Source of the DNA: Paenibacillus sediminis
Lineage (GTDB): Bacteria > Bacillota > Bacilli > Paenibacillales > Paenibacillaceae
Reading direction: 5' to 3'
DNA: 64,000 bases
Assembly: GCF_017873765.1 (NCBI RefSeq)
Contig: NZ_JAGGKP010000001.1
Span: 682,001 to 746,000 of the forward strand
The notes under the pieces were generated by a model. That model saw only the letters and a program-made list of their open reading frames with translations. It made no database searches and was not told the origin of the DNA. Numbering within the stretch: position 1 is the first letter of the stretch; every line of letters begins with the position of its first letter. Positions 54,640 through 63,611 of the stretch are shown in pieces. A program made the position numbers and the translations under genes.

Positions 54640-55619
54640 ACAGAACAGTAAAATCAACGTTGTGGGTACTCGTGGCGATTTCCTTACTGATCCTAACCTC
54701 TTTCTCTTACACTTCGACAAATGATTTGGTGAATCCTGAGAAAGCGAAGAAAATTCATATGATCGCAAAAATGGGTCACGGCGATTATTGGAATGCCGTT
54801 AAAATGGGAGCAGAAGTCGCAGCAAAAGAATATAACGTGAATTTAGTGTTCAAAGCGCCAAACAATGAGAACGATGTTGGAGAACAGATCAAAATGATGG
54901 GTGAATCGATCAAACAACGACCGGATGCTATTATTTTATCTGCCAGCGACTATATGGCCCTTGCGCAAGTGACAGATGAAGCTGCTTATTACAATGTTCC
55001 AGTATTATCCATGGATGCGGAGGTAGCCTCTGCGAAAGTGGAAACTTATATCGGTGCAAATAATTATGAAGCGGGACAGAAGGCTGCCGAGCGGATGATT
55101 GAGCTGACCGGCACGGACAGCCAGATCGCGATTGTAAATTTTGTTAAGGGAGCTAGAAATGCGGATCAACGTGAGGAAGGTCTTCTCGATTATGTGGCTA
55201 GATATCCCGGCATTAAAGTTGTCGATATTAGGTACAGTGACTCGGATCAGCGTATTGCGTCTCAATTAACGAAAGATATTTTAATAAGTCATCCAGACAT
55301 AGATGGCATTATTGCGCTTAACGCAGAGGCATCGGTTGGCGTAGGCAGAGAAGTGAAAAATATGGGGAAAGGGGGTAAAGTGAAAGTGATTGCTTTCGAT
55401 AATCCTCCTGAGAACATGGACTTGCTGCAAGAAGGGGTTGTGCAGGCTTTAGTTGTGCAAAATCCATTCAACAATGGCTATTTAGCTGTTCAGTTAGCGG
55501 TAGAAGCGAGCGAAGGCAAGCATATTCCGGACCGTGTAGATACAGGAATTAAGTTGATTGATCTTGACAATATGCTGTGGCCGGAAAATCAAAAATTGCT
55601 CTTCCCATTTGTTAAATAA
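54636..55619 (+). CDS. sugar-binding protein of the sensor operon (type 1 PBP fold)
   Basis: 327 residues. A hydrophobic N-terminus (STLWVLVAISLLILTSFSY) has no lipobox Cys, so it would stay as a membrane anchor or be released. The rest is a ribose/galactose-type periplasmic-binding fold (IHMIAKMGHGDYWNAVKMGA, DAIILSASDYMALAQVTDEA, GIIALNAEASVG-like stretch, VIAFDNPPENMDLLQEG). Its place, coupled to the kinase, suggests it presents sugar to the sensor rather than to a transporter, as in the known three-component AraPST systems. GTG 54636 overlaps the kinase stop. Confidence 0.82.
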   Translation: MNRTVKSTLWVLVAISLLILTSFSYTSTNDLVNPEKAKKIHMIAKMGHGDYWNAVKMGAEVAAKEYNVNLVFKAPNNENDVGEQIKMMGESIKQRPDAIILSASDYMALAQVTDEAAYYNVPVLSMDAEVASAKVETYIGANNYEAGQKAAERMIELTGTDSQIAIVNFVKGARNADQREEGLLDYVARYPGIKVVDIRYSDSDQRIASQLTKDILISHPDIDGIIALNAEASVGVGREVKNMGKGGKVKVIAFDNPPENMDLLQEGVVQALVVQNPFNNGYLAVQLAVEASEGKHIPDRVDTGIKLIDLDNMLWPENQKLLFPFVK

Positions 55620-55648
55620 TAGGCCCTGACCTGGGGTCTATTTTTTTT
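55619..55648 (+). terminator. terminator after the sensor operon
   Basis: ATAGGCCC pairs with GGGTCTAT (one G-U), followed by eight Ts (55641-55648). The first base is the last base of the stop codon. Confidence 0.8.
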
Positions 55649-55737
55649 AGAATGTTACAACTTGATGAGAATATTTATAGAAAATATGAGAATTTTACAT
55701 TCGTTTTTTGTTCAAAAGCATCCATAATGAAAGCGTA

Positions 55738-55753
55738 TCCTTTTCCAAAAGGA
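55738..55753. promoter_or_regulatory. inverted repeat upstream of mglB
   Basis: TCCTTTT and AAAAGGA form perfect 7-bp arms with CC between them, 40 bases before the mglB start and within the probable 5' leader. It could be a regulator site or a leader hairpin. Function is not shown. Confidence 0.35.
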
Positions 55754-55793
55754 ATATAAAAATACAGAAACTAATTTAGGAGGTCACAAATCA

Positions 55794-56807
55794 ATGAAAA
55801 AACTTGCTCCTGTATTACTGGCTGGTTGTATGCTTGGCGGGCTGCTTGCAGGTTGCTCCAGTTCGAGCGACTCCAAACTGCCTAAAGTAGGCGTTGCGAT
55901 CTACAAATTTGACGATACCTTCATGACAGGTGTCCGCAACTCAATCGCTGAGAATGGTAAAGACATCGCTACTGTTGACATCGTCGATAGCCAAAACTCA
56001 CAACCAACTCAAAACGATAAAGTTGACTTGTTTATTACGAAAAATACAAAAGCACTGATCATCAACCCAGTTGACCGTACAGCTGCTGGCGTAATCATCG
56101 ACAAAGCTAAACCTAAAAACATTCCAGTTGTATTCTTGAACCGTGAACCGCTTCCAGAAGATATGAAAAAATGGGATAAAGTGTACTATGTAGGAGCAAA
56201 AGCAGAAGAATCCGGAACGCTCGAAGGCCAATTGATTGCTGACTACTGGAAAGCCCATCCTGAAGCTGACAAAAACAAAGACGGCGTTCTTCAATACGTC
56301 ATGCTGAAAGGCGAACCAGGTCATCAAGATGCAGAGCTTCGTACAAAATACTCTATCCAAGCTATCGAAGATGCTGGCATTAAAGTAGAAAAACTTGCTG
56401 AAGATACAGCAATGTGGGACCGCGTTAAAGGTCAAGAAAAAATGGCAGCGTTCCTTGCTTCCCATGGCGACAAGATCGAAGCTGTTCTTGCGAATAACGA
56501 TGACATGGCACTAGGCGCAATCGAAGCTTTGAAGGCAGCTGGATATTTTAAAGGCGACAAATATATGCCAGTTGTAGGTGTTGATGCTACAGCTCCTGCT
56601 ATTCAGGCACTTCAAGAAGGAACGCTTCTAGGTACAGTTCTGAATGATGCGAAAAACCAAGGTAAAGCATCTGTCAAATTGGCAACAGTGCTAGCTAAAG
56701 GTGAAACACCTACGAAAGATAATGTTGGATACGACATTTCTGATAATCAGTACATTTGGATCGCTTACAAGAAAATTACGAAAGACAACATTGCTGATGC
56801 ACAATAA
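55794..56807 (+). CDS. mglB: MglB-type galactose-binding lipoprotein
   Basis: 337 residues. Lipobox GLLAGC (Cys about 21). The mature part is a type 1 periplasmic-binding fold with GVAIYKFDDTFMTGVRNSI and AVLANNDDMALGAIEALK. A DKNKDGVLQY stretch matches the calcium-binding EF-hand-like loop of the galactose/glucose-binding protein. It would deliver galactose or glucose to MglAC. AGGAGG (55778-55784 region) precedes ATG 55794. Codon use looks more A-ending-optimised than in neighbours, suggesting high expression. Confidence 0.88.
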   Translation: MKKLAPVLLAGCMLGGLLAGCSSSSDSKLPKVGVAIYKFDDTFMTGVRNSIAENGKDIATVDIVDSQNSQPTQNDKVDLFITKNTKALIINPVDRTAAGVIIDKAKPKNIPVVFLNREPLPEDMKKWDKVYYVGAKAEESGTLEGQLIADYWKAHPEADKNKDGVLQYVMLKGEPGHQDAELRTKYSIQAIEDAGIKVEKLAEDTAMWDRVKGQEKMAAFLASHGDKIEAVLANNDDMALGAIEALKAAGYFKGDKYMPVVGVDATAPAIQALQEGTLLGTVLNDAKNQGKASVKLATVLAKGETPTKDNVGYDISDNQYIWIAYKKITKDNIADAQ

Positions 56808-56843
56808 TGCAATTAATTCAAATTGGTTGTAGTTGAAGAAGTG

Positions 56844-56876
56844 GGAGGTCGAATGTCTGACCAGGCATTCACCTCC
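56844..56876 (+). other. intercistronic hairpin between mglB and mglA
   Basis: GGAGGT pairs with ACCTCC and GAATG with CATTC, with one bulged base, around a ten-base loop. No T-run follows. Such stems often protect the upstream binding-protein mRNA and reduce downstream expression. Confidence 0.6.
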
Positions 56877-56954
56877 TGATTTCCATAGATAGGAACCAGG
56901 AATGAAACACTGTGTGCCTCTAATGGTAAAGACAAAAGACGCAGGGGGCGAAAG

Positions 56955-58469
56955 ATGATGGGTCAAAATGAATTTCTACTCGAATTAAATGAGATCTCTA
57001 AAGAGTTTCCCGGCGTAAAAGCGCTCGACGGTGTAACTCTTAAAGTTCGTCCAGGTACCGTACATGCCCTTATGGGTGAGAATGGTGCTGGGAAATCAAC
57101 ATTAATGAAATGTCTGTTTGGTATTTATTCGCCAGATGGAGGCGAAATATACTTGGATGGTCAGAAAGTAAACATCCAAAATTCGAAGGATGCTCTAAAC
57201 TATGGAATCTCGATGATTCACCAAGAGCTTCATCCTGTCCCTCACCGGAATGTCATGGAAAATATTTGGCTTGGCCGTTTTCCGACAAAAGGAGTGGGGC
57301 CTTTCCAATTTATTGATCATAAGAAAATGTACAAAGATACGGAAGATTTGTTCAAACAGCTTGATATCGATTTGAAGCCTGACACGTTAGTTCGTCAATT
57401 ATCCGTTTCCAAAATTCAATCAATCGAAATTGCAAAAGCTGTATCGTTCAACTCTCGCGTCATCGTTATGGATGAGCCGACTTCTTCACTTACGAGTGTG
57501 GAGGTAGAGCACTTATTCCGCATCATTAATGACCTGAAAAAAAGAGGCGTAGCCATTATTTATATATCGCACAAAATGGAAGAAATTTTACAAATTTCAG
57601 ACGATGTCACAATTATGCGCGATGGTCGAAAAATCGGTACTTGGGCAGCTTCTGAGCTCACAACCGATTTAATTATTTCCAAAATGGTTGGCCGTGATTT
57701 GTCTAACCGTTTCCCGGAGCGGCATAATGTTCCCGGCGATGTCATTTTAGACGTAAAAGAACTTACATCATCCAATCCTAAATCATTTAAAAATGTTTCC
57801 TTTCAATTGCGTAAAGGTGAGATTCTTGGAATCGGCGGTCTTGTTGGTGCGCAGCGTACCGAATTAATTGAAGCGCTGTTCGGACTTCGAGATATACAGT
57901 CCGGATCGATCTCCATTAACGGTAAGGAAGTTAAAATTAAGTCTCCTGGGGATGCGAAGAAATATGGTATGGCTTTGTTAACAGAAGAACGCCGGACAAC
58001 AGGTATTTTTCCAGTTCTATCTGTACACGAGAACGGTGCCATTGCCAATATTGATCGTTACCAAACGCCTTACTTGCTTCTAGATGAGAAGAAGAAAAGA
58101 GCAGAAGTCGATGCAATGATTACGAAATTACGTACAAAGACGCCTTCTACCAAAACATTAATTATGAACTTGTCCGGTGGTAACCAGCAGAAGGTACTGC
58201 TTGCGAGATGGCTGCTTACAGAACCAGATATTTTACTTCTTGACGAGCCAACACGCGGTATTGACGTAGGGGCCAAATACGAAATTTATTCAATCATTAC
58301 CGATTTAGCGATGCAAGGTAAGAGCATCATCATGATTTCTTCTGAAATGCCTGAACTGATCGGAATGTCAGACAGAATACTTGTAATGTCAGAGGGTCGT
58401 CTCACGGGTGTTCTAGAAGGCGATGAGGCTACAGAAGAAGAGATTATGCGATTAGCTGCTCAGCACTAA
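56955..58469 (+). CDS. mglA: MglA-type sugar ABC transporter ATPase (two domains)
   Basis: 504 residues with two ABC domains. Domain 1 has Walker A GENGAGKST, signature LSVSKIQSIEIAKAV and Walker B VIVMDEPTSSL. Domain 2 has a degenerate Walker A (GLVGAQRTELIEAL), signature LSGGNQQK and Walker B ILLLDEPTRGID. This asymmetric form is normal in the galactose/ribose/xylose family. It energises MglC. ATG 56955 and 56958 are adjacent, after GGGGGCG. Confidence 0.92.
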   Translation: MMGQNEFLLELNEISKEFPGVKALDGVTLKVRPGTVHALMGENGAGKSTLMKCLFGIYSPDGGEIYLDGQKVNIQNSKDALNYGISMIHQELHPVPHRNVMENIWLGRFPTKGVGPFQFIDHKKMYKDTEDLFKQLDIDLKPDTLVRQLSVSKIQSIEIAKAVSFNSRVIVMDEPTSSLTSVEVEHLFRIINDLKKRGVAIIYISHKMEEILQISDDVTIMRDGRKIGTWAASELTTDLIISKMVGRDLSNRFPERHNVPGDVILDVKELTSSNPKSFKNVSFQLRKGEILGIGGLVGAQRTELIEALFGLRDIQSGSISINGKEVKIKSPGDAKKYGMALLTEERRTTGIFPVLSVHENGAIANIDRYQTPYLLLDEKKKRAEVDAMITKLRTKTPSTKTLIMNLSGGNQQKVLLARWLLTEPDILLLDEPTRGIDVGAKYEIYSIITDLAMQGKSIIMISSEMPELIGMSDRILVMSEGRLTGVLEGDEATEEEIMRLAAQH

Positions 58470-58489
58470 GGCATTCATGGGGAGGAAAA

Positions 58490-59509
58490 ATGGAAATGAA
58501 TACAAATACAAAAAAACTACAAGGCTTTTTATCGCAAAATGTAATATATATTGTACTAGCGCTTCTCATTATTGCCATTACCATCTATGATCCATCATTC
58601 TTAGCCATTAACACGCTAAGAGATATTTTGAATCAATCTTCTACCCGCGTTATTATCGCACTTGGAACCGCCTTTGTTTTGATTACTGGAGGTACGGACC
58701 TTTCAGCAGGACGTGTCGTAGGCTTGGCTGCCGTTGTATCCGCATCGATGCTGCAGGTTCAAGATTACGGGAGACGATTTTTCCCTAATTTGCCTGATTT
58801 GCCGATCATCGTTCCTGTATTGCTGTCCATCGCAGCAGGTTTGGTCTTTGGGCTAATCAACGGTTTAATTGTAGCTAAATTTAAAGTTCCTCCGTTTATT
58901 GCGACACTAGGTACGATGGTTGCTGTATACGGTGTAAACTCCTTGTACTTTGATACAGAGCCTAACCAATCTCAACCGATTGGCGGTCTTCGTCCAGACT
59001 TTACGAATATCGGATCAGGCAGCATAGGCAGCGGTTCATTCTCCATTCCTTATATCGTTATTATAGCTCTTGTCGTTGCTTTCATTGTATGGGTTGTCTT
59101 TAACAAAACAAAACTCGGTAAAAACATGTATGCTATCGGAGGTAACGAACAAGCAGCTAAAGTATCAGGTATTAACGTCGCTAAGAACTTGATCTGGATC
59201 TATGCAATCGCTGGTGCCCTATACGGCTTGGCTGGTGTGCTTGAAGCAGCTAGAACCGGCGGAGCAACGAATAACTACGGTAATATGTATGAACTTGATG
59301 CGATCGCAGCGTGTGTGGTTGGTGGCGTATCCACAACAGGGGGTATCGGTAGAGTTCAAGGCGTCGTTGCCGGGGTATTGATCTTTACGGTTATTAACTA
59401 TGGTCTGACGTTTATCGGTGTCAGCCCATATTGGCAGCTCATTATTAAAGGCTTGATCATTGTGGCTGCAGTTGCATTTGATATGCGTAAATACGCGACA
59501 AGAAAATAA
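58490..59509 (+). CDS. mglC: MglC-type sugar ABC permease
   Basis: 339 residues, about ten membrane segments, of the BPD_transp_2 (branched-chain/ribose) family. VLITGGTDLSAGRVVGLAAV, KFKVPPFIATLGTMVAVYGV and YAIGGNEQAAKVSGI are conserved family stretches. It forms the galactoside channel with MglA. ATG 58490 follows GGGGAGG. A terminator closes the mglBAC unit. Confidence 0.92.
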   Translation: MEMNTNTKKLQGFLSQNVIYIVLALLIIAITIYDPSFLAINTLRDILNQSSTRVIIALGTAFVLITGGTDLSAGRVVGLAAVVSASMLQVQDYGRRFFPNLPDLPIIVPVLLSIAAGLVFGLINGLIVAKFKVPPFIATLGTMVAVYGVNSLYFDTEPNQSQPIGGLRPDFTNIGSGSIGSGSFSIPYIVIIALVVAFIVWVVFNKTKLGKNMYAIGGNEQAAKVSGINVAKNLIWIYAIAGALYGLAGVLEAARTGGATNNYGNMYELDAIAACVVGGVSTTGGIGRVQGVVAGVLIFTVINYGLTFIGVSPYWQLIIKGLIIVAAVAFDMRKYATRK

Positions 59510-59525
59510 TATTTTTTGCATGAAC

Positions 59526-59560
59526 AAACCGTGATCCATAATGGATCACGGTTTTTATTT
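59526..59560 (+). terminator. terminator after mglC
   Basis: AAACCGTGATCCA pairs with TGGATCACGGTTT, loop TAA, followed by TTATTTTG. Confidence 0.88.
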
Positions 59561-59739
59561 TGTGAGAAGAAATCATCTGCTTGATATTATATAGTGTCTA
59601 TATTAATATCAGTTCCCTTTCTCTCCCAATATTTACAGGCTGTTTCCATGTATAGTTCATGTTACAATGTGTTCGTGGCCGTAGTTCCCTTGAAGTTCCC
59701 ACAAAGAACTCTCAACCGAATGAAGGAGGAAAACAAAAA

Positions 59740-60444
59740 ATGAACAAAAACATGACAAAGAGAATCGCTAAGACAGCTGTTACAGCAACTTTAGCTATGG
59801 GTTTACTTGTACCGAATGCTGCCTTTGCAGCGCCAAGTCAAACTCAAAATCAAAATCAATATCAAGATATTGACTCGATCGTCGCAAAAATCGTTGAAAA
59901 TATAAAATCTCAATATCCAGGCGCAAATGTAACAACAGAAAAAATGGTAATTACAATTCCTGGAAAGATGACTACAATGCCAAGTGCACCTGAAAAGACA
60001 ACGACAAGTGTTCCTAAGAAAACAACAGCAAGTGCACCGAAGAAGCCGGCAGCAACAACAACTAGCACATCAAAATCTCAATTTGCAGCACAAGTGGTAA
60101 CTTTAGTGAATAAAGAACGCAGCAAGCAAGGTTTGAAGCCGTTGACTGTAGATACGAAACTTGCAGGTATGGCTTATGATAAAGCTGTAGACATGTACAA
60201 AAATAATTATTTCGATCATAACTCACCAACGTATGGTTCACCGTTTGATATGATGAAGAAATATGGCATTAAGTTCTCTTACGCAGGTGAGAACATTGCT
60301 AAAGGTCAACAATCTCCGCAGCAAGTGATGGATGCGTGGATGAACAGTGCAGGTCATCGTGCTAACATTTTAAATTCGAATTTCACAAAAATCGGTGTAG
60401 CTTACTATAACGGAATTTGGGTACAAGAGTTTATCGCTAACTAA
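59740..60444 (+). CDS. secreted CAP/SCP-domain protein
   Basis: 234 residues. Signal peptide ending NAAFAAP (about 1-33). A Thr/Lys/Pro-rich linker with repeated (T)TSVPKKTTASAPKK-type units lies at about 85-115. The C-terminal CAP domain, in family order, is QVVTLVNKERSKQGLKPLTV, DHNSPTYGSPFDMMKKYGI, YAGENIAKGQ and MNSAGHRANILNSNFTKIGV. Similar Bacillus proteins (YkwD, YlbC) are secreted and of unclear function. ATG 59740 is ten bases after GGAGG. The roughly 230-base upstream region has two AGTTCCC copies but no clear promoter. Confidence 0.88.
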   Translation: MNKNMTKRIAKTAVTATLAMGLLVPNAAFAAPSQTQNQNQYQDIDSIVAKIVENIKSQYPGANVTTEKMVITIPGKMTTMPSAPEKTTTSVPKKTTASAPKKPAATTTSTSKSQFAAQVVTLVNKERSKQGLKPLTVDTKLAGMAYDKAVDMYKNNYFDHNSPTYGSPFDMMKKYGIKFSYAGENIAKGQQSPQQVMDAWMNSAGHRANILNSNFTKIGVAYYNGIWVQEFIAN

Positions 60445-60699
60445 ACTTTAACACATTATTATTGTTCTAAATCTCACTATTAACATGAGTTTACCGCTAT
60501 TTAATGTGATACGGTCATTATATTCTTATACCACATGTTTGAAGGTGGAAGCAGGAAATGTGCTTCCATCTTTTTTTATTTATTCGCTATCCAATTTTTG
60601 ACTAACAAAAATAGCCAATTATTACCTTTACAGGGCGAAATCCTGATGGCATACTTAGGGATGAATTACATTTTATTATATACATATAGGAGGAAAACC

Positions 60700-62253
60700 A
60701 TGAGACGTTTCAAAGCAGGGATTGCGCTGACACTTGTGCTGCTTCTTATTTTTGTAGCAGGGTGTCAGTCCGTTGGCGGGCTGGATGTAAATAAGGTGCT
60801 TACGGACAACTTATCAGTAAAATCAGGAGAATCAAAACAATCGCTCAAGTTGGAAATTGTTCCATCCGATGGCAAACTGTCACAAGAAGATCAAAAAATG
60901 ATCGATTTACTGAATTCGATTTCATTAACGATCGACAGTGCTAAGGTGCAAGACCCTTCAAATGTATCCTTAAAAGGTACACTCAATATTGAGAAAAAGG
61001 CTTTGCCATTTCATATCTCGATCGATGAGAAGGAAATGCTGTTCTGGGTGGACGGAGCTAAGAAACCTATTTCAATCGACTTAAGCGCAGCTCAAGCCGC
61101 AGGGGCAGGTTTGAATACAAAAATCTCCAATGAAAATGCGATAAAAGCTGTTACAGATCTTTATGGCTTCATATTCAAACATGCTCCAAACCCTGAAACG
61201 ATTTCTGTATCATCTGTGACAGATTCTGTATATGGTGAATCACTCCCACTTACGAAGCTGCATGTTGAAATTCGCGGCGACGAGCTTGTCGGATTAGTAA
61301 AAACATTTTTAACTAGCGTATCTAAAGATGAACAAGGTTTGAAAGAACTTATTAATACGTTATATGATGTCTACTACCCAGTTTATGAAGAGCTAAATGC
61401 TGAACTTGGTGATGCAAACAGCGGCTTTGGAACAGAAGAGAGCGTTATGAAAGACAAGGAAACCGCTACTCTATACTTCTATAATCAGTTAAAAGAGGCG
61501 CTAGATAAGCTGTTAGCTGATTACGATAAAGATGTAAACCAACTGTTTGAGCAATCACCTGAATTGAAAGAAGTGCTCAGTAAAGAAACCGTGCTCAAAT
61601 TGGATATTTTCGTAGACAGCAAACTTCGTGTACGCAAACAAAATATGGATCTGAATATTCAGCTTCCTAAAGTGGATGGCCTTCCAATCAAACAAATCAA
61701 AGTGCACTCTGCGTCCGAAAACTGGAATGTTAACGAGCCAGTAACGATTGATAAAGTCGATACAAAGAACGGTGTATTTGCGGTAAATGAGAACACTATG
61801 GACTCAATCAATGGCATTAAGATTCTGAATAACTTTGATCGTAATTCTGAATCTTATCATATGCTAAGAGAAGATATGAAGCTTGGACAACAATTTATCG
61901 TGCTTGACATTCCACAAAGTAAAAATGTGAACAGCAGCACTCCTTCACCTAAGCTCATGAACAACACGACATTTGTTCCTCTGCGCTATGTATCTGAGCA
62001 GCTTGAAGCTAACGTGTCATGGAATGCTAAGACAAAAGAAGTAACCATTGTAGATGATCTGACTGGATCAAAAATTGTTCTTAAATCCGGTTCCAAGCAA
62101 GGTCTTGTTAATAATGCGGTTCATAAGATGACTCAACCTGTAACGATTATTAAAGGATCGACGTATGTTCCAATTCGCTTCGTAGCTGAATCTTTAGAAG
62201 CAACTGTGAACTTTAATAGAGAAGAAGGAATCATTACGATTGAACGTCATTAA
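60700..62253 (+). CDS. lipoprotein with C-terminal stalk domain
   Basis: 517 residues. Lipobox LIFVAGC (Cys about 19). The middle is unassigned, predicted alpha/beta, with acidic helical stretches (about 220-320). The last 110 residues are two stalk half-units of the copper-amine-oxidase-N type (FVPLRYVSEQLEANVSWN, YVPIRFVAESLEATVNFN), the same type as the N-terminus of the amidase at 36751. A wall-associated role is an inference. ATG 60700 is five bases after AGGAGG. Upstream in-frame codons are unlikely to be used. Confidence 0.8.
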   Translation: MRRFKAGIALTLVLLLIFVAGCQSVGGLDVNKVLTDNLSVKSGESKQSLKLEIVPSDGKLSQEDQKMIDLLNSISLTIDSAKVQDPSNVSLKGTLNIEKKALPFHISIDEKEMLFWVDGAKKPISIDLSAAQAAGAGLNTKISNENAIKAVTDLYGFIFKHAPNPETISVSSVTDSVYGESLPLTKLHVEIRGDELVGLVKTFLTSVSKDEQGLKELINTLYDVYYPVYEELNAELGDANSGFGTEESVMKDKETATLYFYNQLKEALDKLLADYDKDVNQLFEQSPELKEVLSKETVLKLDIFVDSKLRVRKQNMDLNIQLPKVDGLPIKQIKVHSASENWNVNEPVTIDKVDTKNGVFAVNENTMDSINGIKILNNFDRNSESYHMLREDMKLGQQFIVLDIPQSKNVNSSTPSPKLMNNTTFVPLRYVSEQLEANVSWNAKTKEVTIVDDLTGSKIVLKSGSKQGLVNNAVHKMTQPVTIIKGSTYVPIRFVAESLEATVNFNREEGIITIERH

Positions 62254-62275
62254 TTAGCAATTAGAGAAGACATCG

Positions 62276-62312
62276 ACACCTCTGCAAAGATTATTTTTGC
62301 AGAGGTGTTTAA
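62276..62312 (+). terminator. terminator after the stalk lipoprotein
   Basis: ACACCTCTGCAAA pairs with TTTGCAGAGGTGT, loop about GATTATT, followed by TTAATTTTTA. Confidence 0.85.
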
Positions 62313-62322
62313 TTTTTATTTA

Positions 62323-62451
62323 TGCGGTGGAAAGGGTAGGAATTTTGTTTTTTATAATTTAGATGGTAATAAATTTGATGTATGGAGTGAATTAAGTCCA
62401 ATATTCAGCAGAAAAATATCTTATCTCGCAATAGATCAAGATTCAAAATAA
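62323..62451 (+). pseudogene. possible gene fragment without start
   Basis: An open stretch of 42 codons without ATG, ending TAA TAA, including FVFYNLDGNKFDVWSELSP. The gap of about 500 bases between the stalk lipoprotein and the GDSL gene otherwise holds only terminators, the tRNA and its promoter. It may be a decayed gene end or chance. Confidence 0.22.
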
Positions 62452-62472
62452 TAAACTTATAGCTGTTAAACA

Positions 62473-62505
62473 AAATAGCCTAACCCATGATGGGTTAGGC
62501 TATTT
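62473..62505 (-). terminator. terminator of tRNA-Lys
   Basis: On the minus strand AAATAGCCTAACCC pairs with GGGTTAGGCTATTT, loop ATCAT, then TTGTTTAAC. It lies 14 bases after the tRNA end. Confidence 0.8.
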
Positions 62506-62519
62506 AATATGTAGTTGTA

Positions 62520-62592
62520 TGGGGCATGTAGGGGTCGAACCTACGACCTGCCGATTAAGAGTCGGCTGCTCTACCAGCTAAGCTAATGCCCC
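62520..62592 (-). tRNA. tRNA-Lys (anticodon CTT)
   Basis: On the minus strand it folds as a full cloverleaf. The acceptor is GGGGCAT with ATGCCCC, the D arm contains AGCTGGTAGAGC, the anticodon stem is GCCGA/TCGGC with loop CTCTTAA (anticodon CTT), and the T arm is GTAGG-TTCGAAC-CCTAC. The discriminator base is A (62520). CCA is not encoded, so the cca product must add it. It is the only tRNA in the window. Confidence 0.96.
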
Positions 62593-62611
62593 GCATTTAG
62601 CGACAAGAATC

Positions 62612-62639
62612 ATTATACTCCTTTCAAATTATTTGTAAA
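62612..62639 (-). promoter_or_regulatory. promoter of tRNA-Lys
   Basis: Minus strand: -35 TTTACA (62634-62639) and a perfect -10 TATAAT (62612-62617), with a 16-base spacer. It is 19 bases upstream of the tRNA. Confidence 0.8.
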
Positions 62640-62756
62640 CCCCTTTTTTGAAATTGGTCAAATTTGCAAATTGATGAAAGAAGTTTTATGTTTATGTACA
62701 TACCAAATATAAGAGGCTAATTCATCATGGTTAATCACCTGCTAGGAGGGGTGCCA

Positions 62757-63584
62757 ATGAACTCATCAAAGACAATATGGATAACAGTCAGTACAATTTC
62801 TCTTGTTGCTACATTACTGCTTATAAGCGGATTTATATATGCTGTGAAAGATATCGTTGCTCCTGCAGCGAGCGAAAATGCATCAGAAGCAAAGCATGAA
62901 GCAAAGACTCAAGAACCGATGGGAAATAAAAGTGAGATCACGGTTGCTGCGATTGGTGATTCATTAGCAAAAGGAACGGGCGATGATACGGGTGATGGAT
63001 TTGTTCGCCGAGCAGTTACCCTTCTTCAAGAACGTGATGGGGTAAAGGTGAGGCTTCTGAACAACTTAGCAATTAACGGGCTCACAACGGATAGACTATT
63101 ATCGAAGTTGGACGAGAAGGGCGTTCAATATGTACTTAAGAGATCCGATATTATTTTGCTGTCGATCGGCGGAAATGATTTATTCCGCGCAGAACAGACG
63201 AATCATAGCAGGAATATGCAAGATATAACATTGCGTATCCCAAGTAAGGAAGAGATATTAAAAGTATCAGATACAGCTTCTCTGCGGCTTCAAACGATAT
63301 TAGGACGGATCCATCAGATAAATCCGGGGGCGAAGATTATATATGTCGGATTGTATAATCCGTTTGCTGACTTGAAACAGATGAGAGAAGTTGGCAATGA
63401 AGCTGTGACAGACTGGAACTATAGAGCGGCTAAAATGACTAGTAAAGATAACAACATCATGATCATACCAACCTTTGATTTATTTCAAGAAAATATAAAG
63501 AGCTATTTATCGTCAGATCATTTTCATCCGAACGGAGACGGATATGAGCAAATCGCTGAACGAATCATACAAGGAATTCAATAA
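62757..63584 (+). CDS. SGNH/GDSL-family hydrolase (YpmR-like)
   Basis: 275 residues. One N-terminal membrane segment (ISLVATLLLISGFIYAV), a short charged linker, then the SGNH domain: AAIGDSLAKGTGDD (Ser), LNNLAINGLT (Gly), SIGGNDLF (Asn) and SSDHFHPNGDGY (Asp, His). It resembles Bacillus YpmR, a lipase/esterase-type protein of unknown substrate. ATG 62757 is five bases after AGGAGGGG. It is followed within 30 bases by an ABC ATPase gene. Confidence 0.85.
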   Translation: MNSSKTIWITVSTISLVATLLLISGFIYAVKDIVAPAASENASEAKHEAKTQEPMGNKSEITVAAIGDSLAKGTGDDTGDGFVRRAVTLLQERDGVKVRLLNNLAINGLTTDRLLSKLDEKGVQYVLKRSDIILLSIGGNDLFRAEQTNHSRNMQDITLRIPSKEEILKVSDTASLRLQTILGRIHQINPGAKIIYVGLYNPFADLKQMREVGNEAVTDWNYRAAKMTSKDNNIMIIPTFDLFQENIKSYLSSDHFHPNGDGYEQIAERIIQGIQ

Positions 63585-63611
63585 CGAATACGGACTGGGT
63601 GAAGCCTCCAT

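Noticed and set aside
55728..55741. CcpA (cre) site upstream of mglB (TGAAAGCG start)
   Set aside because: Only the left half fits the consensus; three fixed positions of the right half differ.
60535..60699. N-terminal extension of the stalk lipoprotein
   Set aside because: A typical lipoprotein signal with AGGAGG begins at 60700; the upstream part has no ribosome binding site and would bury the signal.
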